Shown piece after piece: positions 54,092 to 63,793 of a DNA stretch of 64,000 nucleotides. The DNA is taken from assembly GCA_023399295.1 (NCBI GenBank), contig JAEWQF010000070.1, forward strand, positions 1-64,000, given 5' to 3'. The notes below the pieces were generated by a model, which saw only the letters and a list, made by a program, of their open reading frames with translations, did not search any database and was not told the DNA's origin. A program made the position numbers and the translations under genes. The DNA comes from Bacteroidota bacterium (GTDB lineage: Bacteria; Bacteroidota; Bacteroidia; Bacteroidales; Dysgonomonadaceae). Numbering within the stretch: position 1 is the first letter of the stretch; the number at the start of each line of letters is the position of its first letter.

Positions 54092-55429
54092 TTATTCAAA
54101 TTGAATCCAGTCGATTTCGCTCCCTTCACCTTCAACTAGCGACAACTCAATATCCTGAATTCCTTGCATCACATTGCGTACAGGAAAGGTTATCTCCTGC
54201 CAGCCGGGAGCTGCAGACACAATGATCTCACTCAATAGTTTGCTTTCAGCATGACGCAATTGTAGGCGTACCTTACAGCCGGAATTGGAAGAGACCCTTG
54301 CCTTCACTGTCTGGTGGTCTCCCTTTCCGAAATCAACACGATTGTAACGAACCCATCCACCTTCACCGAGAAGAAGCTTCCATCCTTCAAACGGATTCTG
54401 GTCGTTGACAAATGCAATCGAAGCTCCCTGGTCACTGATGGCGCTGTAGCGGTCAGTTTGAATGAGGGATGTGGCTGAGGTAATGCCTACACCCCGCAGG
54501 GTGGGCGTCACCTTCTGGATGGTTCCATCGGGATTGAAAAAGAGCGAGTCAATCCGTGCCGACCGATTCTTGTCAAACGACGGAGAATAGTCATTGTGGT
54601 GATAAAAGAGGTACCACTGCTCCTCATACTCCACAATGGAATGATGGTTGGTCCAGCAACCCGTGGGTGATTCATCCATGATAAGACCCTGGAAGGTGAA
54701 GGGGCCCATGGGGTTGTCACCGGTAGCATAGGCCAGCGTCTCGGTGCTGTCGCGTACCCAGGGAAAGGTATAGTAATAGATCCCATTCCGTTCAAAAACA
54801 AACGGTCCCTCCTTAAAGCCCTCCGGCAATCCCTCAATTTGTACCGGTTCGCTCTCAAGCTCCACCATGTTTTCCTTCAGTTTTGCCACCGACATGCCCC
54901 TCCCGGACCAGTAGATGTAGGCCTGTCCGTCGTGGTCGATCAGGACGCAGGGATCAATACCCCCAATACCTTCAATCGGTTGTTCTTGCGGCTGGAAGGG
55001 TCCATAAGGCTTGTCGGATACCGCCACGCCGATTGCAAATCCACGCCGGTTTTCTCCTGCCGGTGCAGAGGGGAAATAGAAGTAATATTTCCCGTCTCTG
55101 TAGACACAATCAGGAGCCCACATTGAATAGGATTCGGATGCAACCCAGGGTACCTTCTCCTGCGAGACGATCACTCCATGATCGTGCCAGTCGGTCAGGT
55201 TCTCGGATGAAAAGACATGATAGTCAGCCATACAGAACCACTCCTTGAGCCGTTCAATGGGACTGGGAATGTCGTGTGAAGGATAAAGATAAAGCTTACC
55301 CTCAAACACCCTGGCAGTGGGATCTGCGGTAAACTGGTCCCTGACAATGGGATTCTGTGCACTCATTGAGACAAGAAAGGCAACGAACAGGAACAGCATG
55401 GTTCCTTTTTTTGTAGCATTATAACACAT
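54092..55429 (-). CDS. GH43 glycoside hydrolase with C-terminal CBM6-like domain
   Basis: 445 residues from ATG at 55429 (MCYNATKKGTMLFLFVAFLV), chosen because the -7 promoter box lies upstream of it and downstream of the alternative start at 55528. The GH43 propeller has TADPTARVFEGKLYLYPSHD (Asp base), GIGGIDPCVLIDHDGQAYIYW and the acid Glu in GFKEGPFVFERNGIYYYTF. The last ~120 residues (EGGWVRYNRVDFGKGDHQTVKARV) are a CBM6-like xylan-binding domain ending EIDWIQFE. A likely xylosidase/arabinofuranosidase acting on insoluble xylan. Confidence 0.9.
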   Translation of the reverse strand: MCYNATKKGTMLFLFVAFLVSMSAQNPIVRDQFTADPTARVFEGKLYLYPSHDIPSPIERLKEWFCMADYHVFSSENLTDWHDHGVIVSQEKVPWVASESYSMWAPDCVYRDGKYYFYFPSAPAGENRRGFAIGVAVSDKPYGPFQPQEQPIEGIGGIDPCVLIDHDGQAYIYWSGRGMSVAKLKENMVELESEPVQIEGLPEGFKEGPFVFERNGIYYYTFPWVRDSTETLAYATGDNPMGPFTFQGLIMDESPTGCWTNHHSIVEYEEQWYLFYHHNDYSPSFDKNRSARIDSLFFNPDGTIQKVTPTLRGVGITSATSLIQTDRYSAISDQGASIAFVNDQNPFEGWKLLLGEGGWVRYNRVDFGKGDHQTVKARVSSNSGCKVRLQLRHAESKLLSEIIVSAAPGWQEITFPVRNVMQGIQDIELSLVEGEGSEIDWIQFE

Positions 55430-55913
55430 ACGATCTATGATTAAATTATTATTATTATTAGGATTTCCCCATTGCTTGAGGTTCTCATTGTGATGTACGG
55501 AAACAAAGATAGTGATAGTTTCCCACAAACTGAGAGGACAAATCTTGCTGATGTGTGGATTGGGTTATGTGGATCAGGCAATTACTCCTGTAGTGGCAGC
55601 GTCAAAAAGCAAGCAGGGTGGATTTTTCATGCATTCTTGAGGACAATCTTCTGCAATACGAAATAATCCCCCAATATCAAAAAATAATTGACCCTCACCT
55701 CAAACACATCCGTTAATATTGTAAAAAATTATCACATAAAACAAATGAATGTTGGCGTGATCAAACAACATCTTGTACCGTTATATCACTTTATAATCTT
55801 TATGCGTCTGTTTCTCTGAATCTTATGAAATATCGCAAGCAAATTGAATCTGCTGGCGCATGGGTAGAGTTGTGAGTTCCCTAATTTGTTAAATTAAATA
55901 TATTTTAAATTCT
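55430..55913. other. 484-bp divergent region between GH43-CBM6 and susC
   Basis: No gene is seen. It holds the minus-strand -7 box (55504-55511), a short (ATT)n run at about 55445-55460, and an AT-rich leader in front of the SusC start. No TGTGyACG palindrome was found here, unlike the region before the partial SusC at the right edge. Confidence 0.6.
55504..55511 (-). promoter_or_regulatory. -7 box for the GH43-CBM6 gene
   Basis: The plus-strand bases CAAAGATA read TATCTTTG on the minus strand, an exact TAnnTTTG match, with a leader of about 70 nt to ATG 55429. Confidence 0.55.
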
Positions 55914-58900
55914 ATGTCTATGAAACAAAGAGTACTTTTTTTCTTTTTGGGTTTATGTCTGAGCGTTGCCTCCTATGCACAGGTGCAGGTGAGAGGCAAT
56001 GTGACAGACAATCAGGGCGAACCAATTCCGGGTGTGACCATTCTGGAGAAAGGAACGCAACATGGTGTCATTACCGATATTGATGGCAATTATACTCTTT
56101 CGGTGGCGGGACCAAGTTCCGTGTTGCATTTTTCATTTGTCGGGATGGACAGCTGGGAGGTTGTTGTCGGCAACCAGTCTGTGATCAATGTGGTAATGAA
56201 CGAAACTGCAACGGACCTGGATGAGATAATCGTGGTCGGTTATGGCACCATGCGTAAAAGTGACATCTCGGGTGCCATCTCATCGGTCCGCTCGGATGCG
56301 CTGCAGAACATTGTCACACCCGATGCCGCAGCGGCCCTGCAGGGCAAGGCATCCGGCGTACAGGTGCTGACAAATTCGGGTGCCCCAGGACAGGGTGCAT
56401 CCATCCGTGTGCGCGGCTATTCTTCCAACTCGGGAAACATCGGGCCACTCCTTATCGTGGATGGTTTGCAGGTTGACAACATCCAGTACCTGGATCCCTC
56501 CATGATCGAATCTATCGAAATACTGAAGGATGCTGCTTCGGCAGCCATCTATGGGGCTCAGGCCGGCAACGGGGTCGTGTTGGTCACCACCAAGTCAGGC
56601 GCTTCCGCCAGAGGCACCTCCAGCATCACCTATGATGTGAGTTATGCCAATCAGAGTCTTGCCAGGCATCCACAAATCTTCGGAGCCGAAGATTTCATCG
56701 ACTACAAAAGGATGTCAGGCCTGCCCATCGATGCACAATTGGAGGCAAACAACTACAACAACACCGACACCAACTGGTTTGATGCGGTATTTGCTCCCTC
56801 CTGGAGTCAAAAGCATACGGTAACCTTCCAGGGAGGCAACAACCAGGGGAACTATTTCACCTCCCTCAACTACATCCACAACGATGGGATCGTGAAAGGC
56901 GACAAGGATGTCTACAAACGTCTTTCAGCCCAGATCAATGCCGATTACAACATCAAGAAATGGTTGCAGGTAGGAACCAACAACTCCATCGAGAAATGGT
57001 CTACCCGGTCGGTACCCCAAATGTCGCAGTACGGTTCACTGATGAACTCGGTGCTGACACTTGATCCGCTGACACCAGTATACTACTCCAGTCCAGATCA
57101 ATTCGCTCCCACCATGCTGCAAGCATACAATGAGGGCAAGATCATCCTCAGGGATCCCGACAATGGCCTCTATTATGCGACGTCGAAATACATCACCGAC
57201 GACAGTGGCAACCCACTGCTGCAAAGAGACCGGGTGGACGCTGAAAACAGTGGTGTCTCCCTCCGTGGTATGATCTTCGGGAACCTGAAACCGGTGAAAG
57301 GGCTAGTGATCACCTCCCGTTTGGGGTACAGGGTGACACAGAGCAATGAACACAGATTCAACACGCCCTATTATGCTACTCCGCAGGCAAAATCGGAAGA
57401 CTACAACATCTCCGCGAATGTAAATACCGGGATCTATTATCAGTTTGAAAACTTTGCCAACTACAACCTCACCCTCGATCAGCATGCCATCACCGCCATG
57501 GCCGGTATGTCGTACATCGAGAACAGCTGGGACAACGTCTCTACAAGTGCACAGGGACCCGATATCCTGACAGGCTATGAGCCCAACTTCCGCTACATGG
57601 ATTATGTAAAGAGCAACATGGTTGACGGAGAAGAGAAGACAGTGAAAAGCTATGGCAACCTTCCCGGCAAATCGGCTCAGTTGTCCTACTTCGGACGTTT
57701 GATCTATACCTACGACAACCGCTATACCCTTCAGGCCAACTTCCGTGCCGATGCGTTCGACTCCTCCAAATTGCCCGCAGACAATCGCTGGGGTTATTTC
57801 CCCTCCTTCTCTGCAGGCTGGACCGTCAGCAACGAGAAATTCTTTTCCGAGAACCTCAACATGGATGCCTTCTCGTTCCTGAGACTGCGTGCTTCCTGGG
57901 GTCGGAACGGAAACATCAACGTGCTCAACAACTACAAGTACAGCACCACCATCGCCTACAACAGCTCCTGGTATCAGTATGGCGTGGAGGATAGTGGCCC
58001 CTCCTACGGCTCCAAACCCTCCGGATTGGCAAACCCCAATCTCAGATGGGAAACATCGGAACAACTTGACCTGGGTATTGAAATGAGATTCCTGCGAAGC
58101 AGGCTTTCATTGTCCGCAGATTATTACGACAAGAAAACCGAGGACCTGCTGGTGAACATCAATCCGGTTCCGGAACTGGGTGTGGCAGAAACAACAGTCA
58201 ACGCCGGCTCTGTACTCAACAAGGGTCTCGAACTGGAGGCTGCCTGGAGAGACAACATTGGTGAGGATTTCAGCTATTCCGTCAGTGCCAACTTCTCCAC
58301 ATTGCACAATGAAGTCACCTTCCTCGATCCCTCCATCGCACGGCTGGAAGGTGCCACCGGTGGCGTAGACGGTACCAACAACCCGATCCGCACTGCCTTC
58401 GAGGTAGGGCAACCGATCTGGTATTTCAGAGGATACCAATACGAAGGGGTAAATCCTGAAACAGGTGAAGCCATTCTCACGGATGTAAACGGTGATGGCA
58501 ACATCTCGGACGGCGACATGACCTATCTGGGCAAAGCCATCCCTGATTACACTTACGGTGTGAACATCAGTCTGGCATACAAAGGACTGGATCTGAATCT
58601 TTTTGGCGCAGGTGTGGGCGGCAACGACATCTTCACCGTATTGTATCGTGCCGATACACCCATGCGTAACTCGCTGAGATATTATTACGACAATGCCTGG
58701 ACACCCGAAAACAAGAATGCCTCCATGCCCAATCCACAGGCTGTTGCTACTGACTGGCATTTCTGGGGATCGTCGGCATCCATGTTCAGTGGTGCTTACT
58801 TCAAGATCAAACAGCTTCAGTTGGGTTACACCATCCCGGAAGAGATCACCAGAACAGCTCTGATCAACAAGCTCAGACTCTACGTATCGCTGGATGACTT

Positions 58901-59036
58901 CTTTACCTTTACCAAGTATCCCGGTGTGGATCCGGAGACAGCTACTGTCAGCACAGCCCCTCAGCGAGCCGGTTTTGACAACGGTACCTATCCGCAATCG
59001 AAGAAGATTACCTTTGGTGTAAACATCACATTCTAA
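55914..59036 (+). CDS. SusC-family TonB-dependent outer-membrane transporter
   Basis: 1040 residues: signal peptide ending SYAQ, a carboxypeptidase-D-like domain (GNVTDNQGEPIPGVTILEKG), the conserved EIIVVGYGTMRKSDISGAI, a plug domain (RVRGYSSNSGNIGPLLIVDG, then IESIEILKDAASAAIYGAQA), and a 22-strand barrel ending ITFGVNITF. It imports oligosaccharides across the outer membrane using ExbBD-TonB energy. It is followed by SusD, an esterase and a GH10 xylanase, so xylooligosaccharides are the likely cargo. It is the only complete SusC in the window. Confidence 0.96.
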   Translation: MSMKQRVLFFFLGLCLSVASYAQVQVRGNVTDNQGEPIPGVTILEKGTQHGVITDIDGNYTLSVAGPSSVLHFSFVGMDSWEVVVGNQSVINVVMNETATDLDEIIVVGYGTMRKSDISGAISSVRSDALQNIVTPDAAAALQGKASGVQVLTNSGAPGQGASIRVRGYSSNSGNIGPLLIVDGLQVDNIQYLDPSMIESIEILKDAASAAIYGAQAGNGVVLVTTKSGASARGTSSITYDVSYANQSLARHPQIFGAEDFIDYKRMSGLPIDAQLEANNYNNTDTNWFDAVFAPSWSQKHTVTFQGGNNQGNYFTSLNYIHNDGIVKGDKDVYKRLSAQINADYNIKKWLQVGTNNSIEKWSTRSVPQMSQYGSLMNSVLTLDPLTPVYYSSPDQFAPTMLQAYNEGKIILRDPDNGLYYATSKYITDDSGNPLLQRDRVDAENSGVSLRGMIFGNLKPVKGLVITSRLGYRVTQSNEHRFNTPYYATPQAKSEDYNISANVNTGIYYQFENFANYNLTLDQHAITAMAGMSYIENSWDNVSTSAQGPDILTGYEPNFRYMDYVKSNMVDGEEKTVKSYGNLPGKSAQLSYFGRLIYTYDNRYTLQANFRADAFDSSKLPADNRWGYFPSFSAGWTVSNEKFFSENLNMDAFSFLRLRASWGRNGNINVLNNYKYSTTIAYNSSWYQYGVEDSGPSYGSKPSGLANPNLRWETSEQLDLGIEMRFLRSRLSLSADYYDKKTEDLLVNINPVPELGVAETTVNAGSVLNKGLELEAAWRDNIGEDFSYSVSANFSTLHNEVTFLDPSIARLEGATGGVDGTNNPIRTAFEVGQPIWYFRGYQYEGVNPETGEAILTDVNGDGNISDGDMTYLGKAIPDYTYGVNISLAYKGLDLNLFGAGVGGNDIFTVLYRADTPMRNSLRYYYDNAWTPENKNASMPNPQAVATDWHFWGSSASMFSGAYFKIKQLQLGYTIPEEITRTALINKLRLYVSLDDFFTFTKYPGVDPETATVSTAPQRAGFDNGTYPQSKKITFGVNITF

Positions 59037-59053
59037 TTCAACACATTATAAAT

Positions 59054-60733
59054 ATGAAAAAATATATACTTCCCATACTCATCATTGCTGTCACGCTATT
59101 CTCGGCTTGCAACGAGGATCTACTTGACATTCCCCAGAAGGGTGTCATCGGTATAGATTCATTTTACCAGACCGATGAGGATGCCGAGTCAGCACTGGTC
59201 AATCTATACGGAGATTTCATCACCAACATCGGTGGCAATGACGGCATCTATGTCCCCTACAACATCATATTCAACTACTGTGCAGACAATGTGCTCGCAG
59301 CCGGTGAATTTTACGGAGACAACGATCAGTTTGCCAGCATCAACGAATTCCGTTTCGACTCGCAAAGCTCTGTTGTCTATCAATTGTACAGACGTCTATA
59401 CTTTGTCATTTATCACTCCAACCTGGTAATCGACAACTTCGAGTACGGCGAAAGTGCTGTCAAGGACCGCTGCATCTCCGAGGCAAGGGTCATCCGTGCC
59501 TGGTGTCACATGACGGCAGCACTGGCATGGGGTACCCCTCCGCTCGTGGATCATCTGCTAGCCCCGGAAGACAAGCCCACAAATTTTGAAGGAACACATG
59601 AAGAGCTGCTCAAGTGGTGTGCCGCTGAATGTGCCGAGGCAGTCCAATACCTTGATGAGCGTGCGAGCACATCCGACAAGGAAGGTGCGGTGAGAGTGAC
59701 CAAGGGCTTTGCCTGGGCGGTACAGGGTAAGGCGCTGCTCAATGCGGGCGACAATGCCGGAGCGAAAACAGCCCTCAAGAATGTAATCACTTCCGGCAAA
59801 TATGCGCTTGTACCGGGTGAAGAATATGGAAACCTCTTCCATCTCTCCGGTGATGGCAACCAAGAAAAGGTATTTGAACTGAATCTGATCAACAATGCCA
59901 GCATCGGCGACTGGAGCGGTAAGATCCAGCGTTCTACCTGGATGGAGATGAACCTCTGGGGTTGGAGATCCTCCCGTCTGGCTGCTTCTCCCACGATGCA
60001 GGCTGACCAGGGATGGGGTGGTCTGGCTGTTGAAGAGACCTTCGCCAATGAATTTGCGAACAACGACGGTGACTCCTATCGCCGCAAAGCCACTATCATC
60101 TCTTATGAAGAATTCATTACTGAACTGGAATGGCCCAGCGACGGCGGTGACATCAACAGCATGACCAAAGCACAGAAGCTTGCCGACCCGGGCAGGGGAA
60201 TCGTGAATCCCGATGGACTCTATGGTCAGAGCAGCTACCTGCAAAGAAAACACATCGTGGCCAAGGAAGACCGTTCCACCAACTGGTACCGTTTCAACAA
60301 CTTCATCATCATGCGTTATGCCGATGTGCTGTTGATGTATGCGGAAGCATGCGCCAACACAAACGACAACGATGGTCTCCAGTACCTTCAAATGGTGCAG
60401 CAACGGGCCGGTTCTGACTATGTCAGCTCCACGCTGACACTGGCTGACGTGAAGAAAGAACGCAACTATGAGTTGTGGATGGAGGGATCCCGTTGGGTCG
60501 ACATGAAACGATGGGGAGAGTTTGAGAAAGTGAAGAATGCCGGTAAGCACATTCCTTCCCTGAAGGATGCCTTCATCAACGATGGTGAAGCAGCCCACAG
60601 GGGTTACCTCACCTACTCGGAACCCAACGCAGGGAAGCAGGTTGGTTTCCAGGCCGGAAAGCATGAGTGGTTTCCCTATCCCTACAACGTGACATCCATC
60701 AATCCGAACCTGGTTCAAAATCCTGGATGGTAA
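59054..60733 (+). CDS. SusD-family outer-membrane glycan-binding lipoprotein
   Basis: 559 residues with a lipobox (LFSAC, near 20), then DLLDIPQKGVIGIDSFYQTDEDA, the typical SusD N-terminal segment, and ends with MEGSRWVDMKRWGEF and PYPYNVTSINPNLVQNPGW, signatures of RagB/SusD proteins. It forms the lid of the SusC transporter and captures oligosaccharides at the cell surface. It is 17 bp after susC in the same transcript. Confidence 0.96.
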   Translation: MKKYILPILIIAVTLFSACNEDLLDIPQKGVIGIDSFYQTDEDAESALVNLYGDFITNIGGNDGIYVPYNIIFNYCADNVLAAGEFYGDNDQFASINEFRFDSQSSVVYQLYRRLYFVIYHSNLVIDNFEYGESAVKDRCISEARVIRAWCHMTAALAWGTPPLVDHLLAPEDKPTNFEGTHEELLKWCAAECAEAVQYLDERASTSDKEGAVRVTKGFAWAVQGKALLNAGDNAGAKTALKNVITSGKYALVPGEEYGNLFHLSGDGNQEKVFELNLINNASIGDWSGKIQRSTWMEMNLWGWRSSRLAASPTMQADQGWGGLAVEETFANEFANNDGDSYRRKATIISYEEFITELEWPSDGGDINSMTKAQKLADPGRGIVNPDGLYGQSSYLQRKHIVAKEDRSTNWYRFNNFIIMRYADVLLMYAEACANTNDNDGLQYLQMVQQRAGSDYVSSTLTLADVKKERNYELWMEGSRWVDMKRWGEFEKVKNAGKHIPSLKDAFINDGEAAHRGYLTYSEPNAGKQVGFQAGKHEWFPYPYNVTSINPNLVQNPGW

Positions 60734-60757
60734 ATATTCCTTTTCATTTCTGATGAC

Positions 60758-60798
60758 AATCTGCCGGAGAGAAGCTGCATCTTCTCTCCCGGCAGATT
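60758..60798 (+). other. Intercistronic hairpin after SusD
   Basis: A 17-base left arm at 60758-60774 pairs with the right arm at 60781-60798, with a single bulged base and a six-base CTGCAT loop. There is no T run, so it may be an mRNA stabiliser or processing site between SusD and the esterase rather than a full terminator. Confidence 0.6.
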
Positions 60799-60866
60799 CT
60801 CTGTACTGGCCGACCCATCAATTCTTGAATTTAATTTCGAGTCATAATCATATCAAAATTATCCAA

Positions 60867-62105
60867 ATGAAGAAAATCAAACAGATCCTGTTGATCACGT
60901 TGGTGGTTGTTCCACTGATCACGTTCGCGCAATCATTCCCGGAAGGGTCATTTCCAAACGAACACAACCTTGATGGGGCACAATGGCCCCGTGTGGATGA
61001 AAAAGGCAACACCTATTTCAGGGTGTATGCACCCTATGCAAAAAAAGTGCAGATCAGCTTTCGCGGCCCGATGACACGCGAGGCCGACGGTCACTGGACC
61101 TATGTGTCGCCCGAACCGGAGGCGGTGGGTTTCCACTATTACCAGCTCGTCATCGACAGCGTCAATGTGGCCGACCCGGCTACCAAGTCCTATTATGGCA
61201 TGAGCAAATGGGTGAGCGCCATCGAAATACCGGAAGGACTGCCATACGACAAGACACAAGATGTACCGCACGGTGAGATCCGAATGAAGAAATACTGGTC
61301 GGAGATGACACAGGCTTGGCGCATGTGCTATGTATACACCCCACCCCAATACGACCAGGACAAGGAGCAGCGCTATCCGGTGCTTTACCTGCAGCATGGC
61401 GGGGGCGAGGATGAAACAGGCTGGGTGTTCCAGGGACGAATGGGAAATATCATGGACAACCTGCTTGCCGAAGGTAAAGTTGTTCCCATGATTGTGGTCA
61501 TGGACCGTGGATATGCTGCACTGCCTGGTGCTGATCCTGCACCAAGATTCGACAATTCACGCATGAATGCCTTTCTTGCAGGTGCAAACTCACCCGCAGC
61601 ACCTCCTGCTCCTCCTGCTGCTACCGCTGCAGAGAGGCCCGCACGGCCTGCGGCACCTTTCAGGTTCATGGGCGTGTTTCCCGATCTGCTGGTTAAAGAG
61701 ATCGTACCGATGATCGATGCCTCCTTCCGCACAAAAACGGATCGGGAAAGTCGTGCCATGGCCGGTCTCTCTATGGGAGGCATGCATACCTTCCAGGTGG
61801 TGATGAACAACCTGGATCAGTTTGCCTACCTGGGCGGCTTCAGTGGCGGAGCAGGTGGCGTGGACCAGATTGAAACGTTGTATGGCGGCATCCTGGTGAA
61901 ACCTGAACAATTCAACCAACAGGTCAAACTGATGTTTCTCAGCATCGGCTCAGGTGAAAATCCTGAGAGGGTAAGGGTGTTTGCAGAGACATTACAGGGC
62001 AAGGGTTTACACAATGTGGTATACTACGAGTCTGAGGGCACAGCCCACGAATGGCTCACCTGGCGGCGTTCACTCCGTGAATTTGCGCCGTTGCTGTTTC
62101 GTTAG
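60867..62105 (+). CDS. CE1-like esterase with CBM48-type domain and Ala/Pro insert
   Basis: 412 residues from ATG at 60867 (MKKIKQILLITLVV signal peptide). It is a paralogue of the esterase at 42937: the same FPEGSFPNEHNLDGAQWPRV start, an early-set domain (FRVYAPYAKKVQISFRG), a catalytic domain with YPVLYLQHGGGEDETGW, the nucleophile Ser302 in AGLSMGG and the His in GTAHEWLTWRR. About residues 239-266 are an Ala/Pro-rich loop absent from the paralogue, lying before the nucleophile strand. Likely deacetylates or deferuloylates xylan in the susCD operon. Confidence 0.85.
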   Translation: MKKIKQILLITLVVVPLITFAQSFPEGSFPNEHNLDGAQWPRVDEKGNTYFRVYAPYAKKVQISFRGPMTREADGHWTYVSPEPEAVGFHYYQLVIDSVNVADPATKSYYGMSKWVSAIEIPEGLPYDKTQDVPHGEIRMKKYWSEMTQAWRMCYVYTPPQYDQDKEQRYPVLYLQHGGGEDETGWVFQGRMGNIMDNLLAEGKVVPMIVVMDRGYAALPGADPAPRFDNSRMNAFLAGANSPAAPPAPPAATAAERPARPAAPFRFMGVFPDLLVKEIVPMIDASFRTKTDRESRAMAGLSMGGMHTFQVVMNNLDQFAYLGGFSGGAGGVDQIETLYGGILVKPEQFNQQVKLMFLSIGSGENPERVRVFAETLQGKGLHNVVYYESEGTAHEWLTWRRSLREFAPLLFR

Positions 62106-62135
62106 TGTGACATCCCACCCCGACTGACCACCAAG

Positions 62136-62177
62136 CCTCCCGTAGCGCATCATCAATCCGCTACGGGAGGTTTCTTT
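62136..62177 (+). terminator. Terminator of the susC-susD-esterase operon
   Basis: CCTCCCGTAGCG (62136-62147) and CGCTACGGGAGG (62159-62170) form a perfect 12-bp stem, followed by TTTCTTT. Confidence 0.85.
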
Positions 62178-62278
62178 GTGTGCGATGGCCGGGGCAACCC
62201 GGTTCTGAGCCGATCCGTGATCCTGCATGTGACTGCTTTGAAAAATAAAAGCTCAAACTGTTACATTTATACAATATT

Positions 62279-62296
62279 GTATTAAATATCTAAATA
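62279..62296 (+). repeat. Leader direct repeat, copy 1
   Basis: GTATTAAATATCTAAATA, identical to 63776-63793, each followed within about 15 bases by AATGTATCTA. Possibly a shared regulator or promoter element. Confidence 0.6.
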
Positions 62297-62458
62297 GAGG
62301 AGAAATGTATCTATTATTGGCAACAGGTGTCAGTCAAACATCGTTCTTTTACAGTCCCATTGTTGGATCGCAAAGAAACCCATCGTTTACCTGTTGCGAC
62401 CTATACAATAATTGAACAGTACAATGTAAAACATTACCTAATCATTAATAAGGAGAAC

Positions 62459-63595
62459 ATGAAAAGAATGAAAATTGCATTATTGTTGTCTGCTACTGCT
62501 GTTTTTACAGCTTGTGGCAGCAATACGGTGAAAGAAGAGCCTGGATTAAAGGATGTATTGGAGGATAAATTTCTGATCGGTGTTGCACTCAATACACGTC
62601 AGTCAGCCGGTCGCGATACGGCAGCCACCTACATCGTACAGAAACATTTCAATGCCATTGTGGCCGAAAACTGCATGAAAAGTGCGGAGATCCATCCGGA
62701 AAAAGACCGCTACAACTTCAGTCAGGCCGACCAGTTCGTACAGTTTGGTGTGGACAACAACCTGGCCATAACCGGTCATTGCCTGATCTGGCATTCACAA
62801 TTGCCCGCTTGGTTTTGTACCGATGAGAAGGGCGAGAATGTGACACCCGAGGTATTGAAAGAGCGAATGAAAGAACACATCTACACTGTTGTAGGCCGTT
62901 ACAAGGGCGTTATCAAGGGATGGGATGTGGTGAACGAAGCCATTCTGGAGGATGGTTCCTACCGCAAAAGCAAGTTCTACGAAATATTGGGAGAGGAGTT
63001 CATTCCGCTCGCTTTTCAATATGCACAGGAAGCAGATCCTGAAGCCGAATTGTATTACAACGACTACAACGAATGGTATCCCGGCAAACGGGAAACAGTC
63101 GTCAGACTGATCAACACCTTGAAAGAACGTGGCATACGGATCGACGGAATCGGCATGCAGGGTCACCTGGGCATGGAGAATCCCACCATTGAAACCTATC
63201 AGGAAACAATCGACGACTATGTGAATGCAGGTGTCAAGGTGCTGATTACAGAACTGGACATCAGTCCGCTGCCTGAACCACGCCGTATGGGCGGTGCCAA
63301 CCTGGCCGACATGGAAGCATACCGCAATGAGATCGACCCCTACAAAGAGGGTCTCCCCGATGAAGTTGCACAAGCATGGGACAACCGGATGATGGATCTC
63401 TTCAATCTCTTCCTGAAAAACAGCGACAATGTGTTGCGCGTCACAATGTGGGGAGTAAGCGATGCCGATTCATGGAAGAACAACTTCCCGGTGAGAGGAC
63501 GCACCGATTACCCGCTCCTTTTCGACCGTGATCATCAACCCAAAGGAGTGGTTACACAACTGATCGACCAGCTCTCTTCAGTAGAGAAACAATAA
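62459..63595 (+). CDS. GH10 endo-beta-1,4-xylanase, lipoprotein
   Basis: 378 residues from ATG at 62459, which starts a lipoprotein signal (MKRMKIALLLSATAVFTACG) and follows an AGGAGA sequence; upstream in-frame ATGs add residues not seen in the family. The GH10 barrel has the acid/base Glu160 in WDVVNEAI, the nucleophile Glu265 in ITELDIS, and HCLIWHSQLPAWF, YYNDYNEW and VTMWGVSDADSW. As a lipoprotein it probably acts at the cell surface or periplasm on xylan backbone. It differs from the GH10 remnant at 42154. Confidence 0.94.
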   Translation: MKRMKIALLLSATAVFTACGSNTVKEEPGLKDVLEDKFLIGVALNTRQSAGRDTAATYIVQKHFNAIVAENCMKSAEIHPEKDRYNFSQADQFVQFGVDNNLAITGHCLIWHSQLPAWFCTDEKGENVTPEVLKERMKEHIYTVVGRYKGVIKGWDVVNEAILEDGSYRKSKFYEILGEEFIPLAFQYAQEADPEAELYYNDYNEWYPGKRETVVRLINTLKERGIRIDGIGMQGHLGMENPTIETYQETIDDYVNAGVKVLITELDISPLPEPRRMGGANLADMEAYRNEIDPYKEGLPDEVAQAWDNRMMDLFNLFLKNSDNVLRVTMWGVSDADSWKNNFPVRGRTDYPLLFDRDHQPKGVVTQLIDQLSSVEKQ

Positions 63596-63610
63596 ATCCA
63601 CAACAAACAA

Positions 63611-63657
63611 CGGCAGCAGTTGAAGACAACCCAGCAGGGCCCTTCAACTGTTTGCCG
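63611..63657 (+). terminator. Hairpin after the GH10 gene, possible terminator
   Basis: CAGTTGAAG (63617-63625) and CTTCAACTG (63642-63650) are perfect arms, extended by CGGCA/TGCCG outside. There is no T run, so termination is uncertain. Confidence 0.5.
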
Positions 63658-63748
63658 GTTGCCTCCCACAGTCACACCATGAATGGCTAAGTGATTGCAA
63701 ATGAATTGAAAAAGGGGGCATATATTGCAAATATGTGTTAATCAATGT

Positions 63749-63766
63749 ATTGTGCACGTACACATA
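63749..63766. promoter_or_regulatory. Imperfect palindromic operator upstream of the partial susC
   Basis: ATTGTGCAC/GTACACATA carries the TGTGyACGTrCACA core (TGTGCACGTACACA) of the sites at 38447 and 41526, but with fewer symmetric flanking bases. It lies about 200 bp before the SusC start. Confidence 0.6.
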
Positions 63767-63775
63767 GTGAATGAA

Positions 63776-63793
63776 GTATTAAATATCTAAATA
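63776..63793 (+). repeat. Leader direct repeat, copy 2
   Basis: GTATTAAATATCTAAATA, identical to the copy at 62279-62296 before GH10; here it lies ten bases downstream of the third operator. Confidence 0.6.

Larger units (their letters stand above)
62106..62458. other. 353-bp region between the esterase and GH10 genes
   Basis: It holds a terminator (62136-62177), a 14-bp AT palindrome ATACAATATTGTAT (62269-62282) and an 18-base element (62279-62296) that recurs before the partial SusC at 63776-63793. The GH10 gene therefore probably has its own promoter here. Confidence 0.6.

Noticed and set aside
55443..55462. Short ATT tandem repeat before GH43-CBM6
   Set aside because: Only about five units; it lies between the promoter and start but is too short to argue for phase variation.
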